Shown one piece after another: positions 59,416 through 64,000 of a DNA stretch of 64,000 nucleotides; position 1 is the stretch's first letter; the number at the start of each line of letters is the position of its first letter. Source of the stretch: UBA4732 sp002404095 (lineage in GTDB: Bacteria > Planctomycetota > Planctomycetia > Gemmatales > Gemmataceae); assembly GCA_036783645.1 (NCBI GenBank), contig DAIPWT010000017.1:1-64000 (forward strand). The letters are read 5' to 3'. The translations under genes and the position numbers were made by a program. The notes below the pieces were generated by a model. It worked only from the letters and a program-made list of their open reading frames with translations, did no database searches and had not been told where the DNA came from.

Positions 59416-59515
59416 CACACCGTTTTCGCGTAACACTTCGGCCCGCGCGCGCATATAGTCTTTCCATGCGGGAAGGCCGTCGCCGTCCCAACCGCGTCCT
59501 TGTCGGAGACGACCC

Positions 59516-60889
59516 ATGACCGTCGCCACCGCCTGTATGGATCAGGCCTCCCTGAAAAGCCTGCTGGACCACGGGGCCGCCCCCGACGAGATCGAGCGCC
59601 TGGCGGGACACCTCGAAACATGCACCCGCTGCGGAGAAACCGTTGACAGCTTGCTAGCGTTCGATCCCACCGCGGCCGCCCTACGCGGTGCCAAGGTCGA
59701 AGCGGACGAACCGTCGGTCCAACTGCTCCGCGCCCGCCTCGCCAAGCTGCGGCCCGCCGCCGCTTCCCAGGAGACAACGACTGGCGCGAACACGCATAGC
59801 GCCGCGTCACCGCCTTCCATCAATGCGACGAAGGACAAAAGCGTATCGCTGGCACCGCCGCAGCTGCCCGACGAGATCGGCCGGCTGGGCGGGTATCGCC
59901 TCCTCGCCGAACTGGGCCGCGGCGGCATGGGCGTCGTTTACAAGGCGGAAGACCTCAAGCTGAAACGGCTCGTCGCCCTCAAGGTGATGGCGCCCGGCCT
60001 GGCCGCCGACGAGGCCTCGCGCCAGCGCTTCCTACGCGAAGCTGTGGCAATGGCCGCCGTCCACCACGACAACATCGTCGTCATCCATGCCGTTGATGAG
60101 GACAACGGCGTACCCTTCCTGGCGATGGAGTTCCTCCAAGGGATGCCGCTGGACAAATGGCTGAAGGGCGGCCGCAAGGCGACGCCGGTCCAGGTGCTGA
60201 AGATTGGCCGTGAGATCGCCGAGGGGCTGGCGGCCGCCCACGAACGCGGCCTGATCCACCGCGACATCAAGCCCGGCAACATCTGGCTCGATTCCGCCCA
60301 TAAGGGACGGGTAAAGATTCTGGATTTCGGCCTCGCCCGCTCCGGGACAGAGGACGTTCACCTGACGCATAGCGGGGCGATCGTCGGCACGCCGGCTTAC
60401 ATGGCCCCGGAGCAGGCTCGCGCCGAGAAGGTCGATGCCCGCAGTGACTTGTTCAGCCTCGGTTGCGTGCTGTACAGGCTCTGTACCGGGACCATGCCGT
60501 TTGCCGGCGATACGACGATGGCCCTGCTCATGGCCCTGGCGCTGGACCATCCCAAGACGGTGTGCGAACTAAACCCCGAAATACCGGTTGCGCTGTCCGA
60601 TCTGGTGACGCGACTGCTGGAAAAGGAGCCGGCGAAGCGGCCGCAGTCGGCCCGCGAGGTGGTCCAGGCGATCCAGGCGATTGGCCGCGCGCCGGCCAGT
60701 AGTTCCTCCTTGGATGAGCGAGCGGTGGGGTTTATCCCCGCCGTTGGGACGAAACCCGCCGGGATAAACCCGGCGGCTCGCACAGAGACCATCGCAACTG
60801 CGCCCCGGCGCCTGCTTCGGGTGGAAAGAAGCGGCGGCCGTGGGTTTTGGCGAGCGTGGCGGCGGGGTTTGTGGCGACCGCGATCATAG
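59516..60889 (+). pseudogene. Ser/Thr kinase, N-terminal part of a frame-disrupted kinase-LRR gene
   Basis: Start ATG 59516. A zinc-finger-like segment (AGHLETCTRCGETVDSLL, with H-x3-C-x2-C) begins the protein. The kinase domain (about 125-390) is complete: GRGGMGVVYKAE, ALKVM, HRDIKPGN, DFGLARSG, GTPAYMAPEQA. After about residue 400 the frame enters a palindrome (60718-60781) and then unrelated Arg-rich sequence to the stop at 60889. The expected membrane segment and leucine-rich repeats continue in another frame (feature at 60847). The kinase domain itself may still be active as a soluble protein if translated. Confidence 0.82.
60718..60781. repeat. Palindromic repeat at the kinase frame break
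   Basis: Arms 60718-60742 (GCGAGCGGTGGGGTTTATCC...) and 60757-60781 are imperfect reverse complements. It lies exactly in the linker where the kinase frame and the downstream LRR frame part. Length 64; a net insert of 2 mod 3 would be needed to explain the shift, so a base or two of flank must be included. Confidence 0.7.
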
Positions 60890-61866
60890 CGGCGATTGTC
60901 ATCATCATCCGCGACAAGAACGGCGACAAAGTCGCCGAGGTCAATCTGGCGTCCGGCGTCAGCGCGGACATCCGCTATGAAGCGAATAAGGACGACAAAG
61001 CCGTCGCTCAGAAGCCGACGGTCGATGATGCTTGGCTCAAGCAGATCGCCGCGCTGCCGGCCGAAAAGCAGGTGGAAGCGGTATTCGCCAAAATGAAGGC
61101 GCTCAACCCCGGCTTCGATGGGAAGGAGACCCACAGTACCGACAGTGTGGTGAGGCAACTGAATTTCGCTGTCAACAATGTGACGGACATTTCGCCGCTG
61201 CGGGCGCTGACGGGGCTGCAAGAACTCACTTGCAACGGGAGCGGGGAGCACGCACAGTTTTCCGACCTGTCGCCGCTGAAGGGCATGAAGCTGACGCGGC
61301 TGTCATGCCAAAATACGCAGGTGTCCGACCTTTCGCCGCTAAAGGACATGCCGCTGACGCTCTTGATCTGCGAAGCTACGCAGGTGTCCGACCTTACGCC
61401 GCTGAAGGGCATGTCTCATCTATGGCACCTGAACTGCGGTGGCACGAGAGTGTGCGACCTGTCGCCGTTGAAAGGGATTCCGCTGACCGACTTGGTTTGC
61501 TGGCGCACGCAGGTGTCCGATCTGTCGCCGCTGAAGGAGATGAAATTGACGCGCCTGGAGTGCCTCCACACGCAAGTGTCTGACCTTACGCCGTTGAAGG
61601 GAATGCCGCTGACGTTCTTATCCTGCGAACCTTCGCAGGTGTCCGACCTTACGCCGCTGAAGGGGATGCCGCTTATTTACCTATGCTGCTGCAGCACGCG
61701 GGTTTCCGATCTGTCGGTTCTGAAGGAGCTGCCGCTCAAGGGAATCTGGTGCGACTTCGTGCCTGAGCGCGACGCCAAGATTCTGCGCTCCATCAAGACG
61801 CTGGAGAAGATCAATGACAAGCCAGCGGCGGAGTTTTGGAAGGATGTGGACGCGAAGAAGGCGTAA
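60847..61866 (+). pseudogene. Membrane and leucine-rich-repeat part of the frame-disrupted kinase gene
   Basis: The frame is open upstream from about 60781 (GGKKRRPWVLASVAAGF) and 60847 is only a TTG. A membrane segment SVAAGFVATAIIAAIVIIII-like (60850-60910) is followed by DKNGDKVAEVNLASG and a short hinge, then seven leucine-rich units of about 23 residues with the core VSDLSPLKGMPLT and VSDLTPLKGMPLT. It ends with KTLEKINDKPAAEFWKDVD. This is the normal sensor end of Gemmata-type kinases and should continue from the kinase at 59516. A related tail is found in the remnant at 62619. Confidence 0.8.
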
Positions 61867-61886
61867 TTGCGAGCAGCGCCGTGACT

Positions 61887-61951
61887 TGACGAGCCGCGAC
61901 CGTTAGGGAGCGGGGACGGTTCCACCGCTCCCTAACGGTCGCGGCTCGTCA
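61887..61951. repeat. Palindromic repeat upstream of the Y1 transposase gene
   Basis: 27-base perfect arms 61887-61913 (TGACGAGCCGCGACCGTTAG...) and 61925-61951 around 11 bases. Almost identical to the repeat downstream of the transposase gene (62517-62578). Confidence 0.9.
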
Positions 61952-61981
61952 GGCGTTCGCGGGGCGCCAGGAGGATCTTCA

Positions 61982-62518
61982 ATGGCCGAACCCGTGGCCT
62001 ATTTCATCACGTTCACCTGTTACGGCCACTGGCTGCATGGCGACGAACGCGGCTCGGCGGACGACGAACACAATCTTCCGGGCGCCCCGTACCTCGCCGC
62101 GGACGCGCAACAGAAGGCGCACTCCCAAGAACGAATGTCCCAGCCGTCTTATGAGATGGATGCCGTTCGCCGGCAAACGGTACTCGCGGCGCTGCGAGAA
62201 GTCTGTGCATACCGCCGCTGGCGGCTATGGGCGGCTCACGTCCGCGCCCGGCACGTTCACATCGTCGTAACGGCGGACGCCGCGCCTGAGAAGGTCATGA
62301 ATGACTTCAAGACTTATGCCAGTCGCGCCCTGAACCGAGCGGGCCTGGACGAGCCGACGCGAAAACGCTGGACGCGCCACGGCAGCACACGGTACATCAA
62401 CGACGAAGGACATCTGGCGGCCGCGATTAATTACGTTATAAATCGTCAGGGCGAAAAGATGGAAACTTATGAGGCGCCTGACGCCCCGCGAGCGCTTGAC
62501 GCGCCGCCGACTGATTGA
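61982..62518 (+). CDS. REP-associated Y1 (HUH) transposase, RAYT-like
   Basis: 178 residues of the IS200/REP-associated tyrosine transposase superfamily, HUH single-strand nucleases. Seen: YFITFTCYGHWLHGDERGS at the start, the metal-binding His-x-His in RHVHIVVTA, FKTYASRALNRAGL and the catalytic-Tyr region INYVINRQGEKM. It lies alone between two nearly identical palindromes (61887-61951 and 62517-62578), as expected for a RAYT with its cognate REP elements. ATG 61982 follows AGGAGG. Other RAYTs keep their palindromes dispersed in the genome; here further copies lie at 58745. It may be active. Confidence 0.85.
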   Translation: MAEPVAYFITFTCYGHWLHGDERGSADDEHNLPGAPYLAADAQQKAHSQERMSQPSYEMDAVRRQTVLAALREVCAYRRWRLWAAHVRARHVHIVVTADAAPEKVMNDFKTYASRALNRAGLDEPTRKRWTRHGSTRYINDEGHLAAAINYVINRQGEKMETYEAPDAPRALDAPPTD

Positions 62519-62578
62519 CGGGCCGCGACCGTTAGGGAGCGGGGACGGCTCCCCCGCTCCCTAACGGTCGCGGCTCGT
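62517..62578. repeat. Palindromic repeat downstream of the Y1 transposase gene
   Basis: Arms about 62517-62544 and 62552-62578. The left arm starts within the transposase stop codon. It differs from 61887-61951 by few bases (GGCC against AGCC near the start, GGCTCC against GGTTCC in the centre). Confidence 0.88.
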
Positions 62579-62618
62579 AAGCTCGATGTGTTACGCCTCC
62601 TTGCCTGGAGTGACGACC

Positions 62619-63207
62619 ATGGGTTCACCTTCGTTCGACGACTTTTCCGCCTTGCTCGGCCGCAGCCGGCTGTTGCCGAACGAGGATCTGCCGGGCCTGA
62701 CCCGGCGTTGGCGGGGCGAGGGCCACCAGGCCGGCGCCGGCGCCGAGGATTATGCTCGGTGGCTGGCCGCGAACCAATACCTAACCGAGTACCAGGCCGG
62801 AGTCTTGTTGCGCGACGGGGCCGGCCCCTTCTTCCTCAACGAGTACAAGTTGCTCGACCGCCTAGGCGTCGGTCGCATGGCCGGCGTTTTCAAAGCCCAA
62901 CATCGGCTCGGCCAAATCGTCGCCGTCAAGGTTCTGCCTACGTCCAAGGCGAAGGATGCCACTCACGATCCTGTACTGCAACAAGACGAAGGTATCCGAC
63001 CTGTCGCCGTTGAAAGGCATGCCCCTCGAAGAACTGGCCTGCGATCACAAGCCTGAACGCGACGCCGACCTCCTGCTCTCCATCACAACGCTAACGAGGA
63101 TCAACTTCAAATCGGCAGCGCAGTTCTGGAAGGAAACAGACGCCGAAGCCAAGCCACCGGTGGACGACGCCTGGGTCAAGCAGGTCGCCAAGACAGTCCT
63201 CAGGTAG
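62619..63207 (+). pseudogene. Kinase remnant: N-terminal part joined to an LRR tail with a frame change
   Basis: From ATG 62619 the frame has the N-terminal helical region of a planctomycete kinase (GSPSFDDFSALLGRSRLLP, LAANQYLTEYQAGVLLRDG) and the first part of a kinase domain, FFLNEYKLLDRLGVGRMAGVFKAQH and VAVKVLPTSKAKD. It then stops resembling a kinase. From about 62956 another frame carries MPLTILYCNKTKVSDLSPLKG and the typical LRR-tail end DADLLLSITTLTRINFKSAAQFWKE, like the gene at 60847. A large internal deletion removed most of the kinase domain and the membrane part. It is dead. Confidence 0.72.
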
Positions 63208-63220
63208 ACCCAATAAACGG

Positions 63221-64000
63221 TCACGCCGCTCGGCGCTGTTCCGGGTGCGGTTCCAGGTTCAGCGTCGCCCTCACGACATAGGACGACTTGCCCTGACTCT
63301 CAAAATACGTCCGCGCCAACAGTTCGCCCAACAGACCCATCGAGATAAACTGGACGCCTACCAGTTCCAACAGCGCACTCAGCAGGAGAAGAGGGTTGCC
63401 GGTCATGTTCACAGGATGCGGTGTACCGTATTTCATCCATGCCACCGTCAATAGGGTCACCGCGCCCAGCCCCATCGACGCCAGCCCTGCCAGGCCCATG
63501 ACGTGCATCGGCCGCGTCAGATACGTATGAAGGAATTTGACCGTTATCAGATCGAGGACAACGCGGATAGTGCGCGTCAGGTTATACTTGGTTTGCCCGG
63601 CCACGCGCGGATGGTGACGCACCTCGACTTGCGTCAACTTGGCCCCGTGCATCTGTGCTAGCACCGGGATGAAGCGGTGCATCTCGCCGTACAGCGGCAG
63701 CGCTTCCGCCAGGTCGCGGCGCATTGCGCGGAGCGTACAGCCCATGTCTTTGACGTGAACCCCCGTCACGAGACGTATTAGCCAGTTGCCTATCCAACTC
63801 GGCATTTTGCGCACGAGCATATGGTCCTGCCTGGCCTTGCGCAGGCCGAACACGGCATCGTAACCTTCTTCCAACTTCGCCAGCAGCATGGGTATGTCGG
63901 CCGGATCATTCTGGAGATCGCCGTCCATCGTCACTAATATGTCGCCGCTCGACCAGTCGATGCCGGCCCGCAGCGCCGGCGTCTGGCCGAAGTTGCGGCG
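63221..64000 (-). CDS. GT2 family glycosyltransferase, 5' end outside the window
   Basis: The visible 260 residues are the C-terminal part of a dolichol-phosphate-mannose-synthase-like GT2 enzyme that transfers sugar to a polyprenyl phosphate. The catalytic DxD is in VTMDGDLQNDPADIP; AVFGLRKARQD, GVHVKDMGCTLRAMRRD and HRFIPVLAQMHGAKLTQVEVRHHPRVAG follow. Two membrane segments (HVMGLAGLASMGLGAVTLLTV and LLLLSALLELVGVQFISMGLL) end the protein. The frame remains open across the window end with family-like sequence (NFGQTPALRAGIDWS), so it is truncated only by the window. Confidence 0.88.
   Translation of the reverse strand, partial: RRNFGQTPALRAGIDWSSGDILVTMDGDLQNDPADIPMLLAKLEEGYDAVFGLRKARQDHMLVRKMPSWIGNWLIRLVTGVHVKDMGCTLRAMRRDLAEALPLYGEMHRFIPVLAQMHGAKLTQVEVRHHPRVAGQTKYNLTRTIRVVLDLITVKFLHTYLTRPMHVMGLAGLASMGLGAVTLLTVAWMKYGTPHPVNMTGNPLLLLSALLELVGVQFISMGLLGELLARTYFESQGKSSYVVRATLNLEPHPEQRRAA

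Noticed and set aside
10401..62578. Palindromes as CRISPR repeats
   Set aside because: They are single, dispersed and self-complementary, without regular spacers or cas genes.
1..64000. tRNA or rRNA genes
   Set aside because: I looked for T-loop-like GGTTCRAATCC patterns and rRNA landmarks by eye and found none; a covariance scan would be decisive.

Overview
The window is high-GC bacterial DNA that looks like a member of the Planctomycetota, most probably the Gemmatales/Gemmataceae. This is inference from gene content: several Ser/Thr kinases paired with ECF sigma factors, a secreted beta-propeller protein with a planctomycete-type LERLEDR N-terminal motif, Uma2-family nucleases, a piece of an ISAzo13-like (Rhodopirellula-type) transposase, prenyltransferase-repeat, ceramidase-like and sialidase-like secreted proteins, and about twenty palindromic repeats. 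No rRNA, tRNA or CRISPR array was seen.

Layout. 0.1-3.7 kb: a kinase, a MazF-type toxin-antitoxin pair and an altronate-dehydratase-like enzyme. 4.0-9.8 kb: a SAM-I riboswitch ahead of a threonine-synthase homologue, a ThiS/MoaD-like sulfur carrier, a small unknown protein and a ThiF/MoeB-like activating enzyme; after a broken toxin gene and a Uma2 gene comes a cysteine desulfurase. Together these suggest a sulfur-carrier route to homocysteine. 9.9-19 kb: thiol-redox and secreted proteins, a sigma/anti-sigma operon, a DUF4139-like protein and a flavoprotein. 19-25 kb: housekeeping genes on the minus strand (phosphopantetheinyl transferase, tyrS, yraN, rplS, trmD, rpsP, ffh). 25.2-28.6 kb: a NurA-HerA operon with apparently lower GC, possibly defence or repair. 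28.9-36.8 kb: secreted proteins and a sigma/kinase-TPR pair. 36.8-39.9 kb: a row of PIN and antitoxin genes, several damaged, one fused to a copied ceramidase tail. 40-52.9 kb: frameshifted beta-propeller gene, possible toxin/immunity pair, ceramidase, ribD, carA, a large WD40-like protein, a sialidase and a hydrolase. 53-58.7 kb: transposase debris, trxB, argA, Uma2 and a redoxin/cytochrome/monooxygenase-like fusion. 58.8-63.2 kb: a sigma/kinase pair whose kinase is frame-disrupted, a Y1 (RAYT-like) transposase between two near-identical palindromes, and a kinase remnant. The window ends inside a glycosyltransferase gene.

Two themes connect the window. Palindromic repeat families sit at many gene ends, sometimes in frame inside coding sequence, and one family flanks its probable mobiliser. 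Sigma/kinase and sigma/anti-sigma modules with recognisable shared upstream elements point to extensive signal-controlled transcription.
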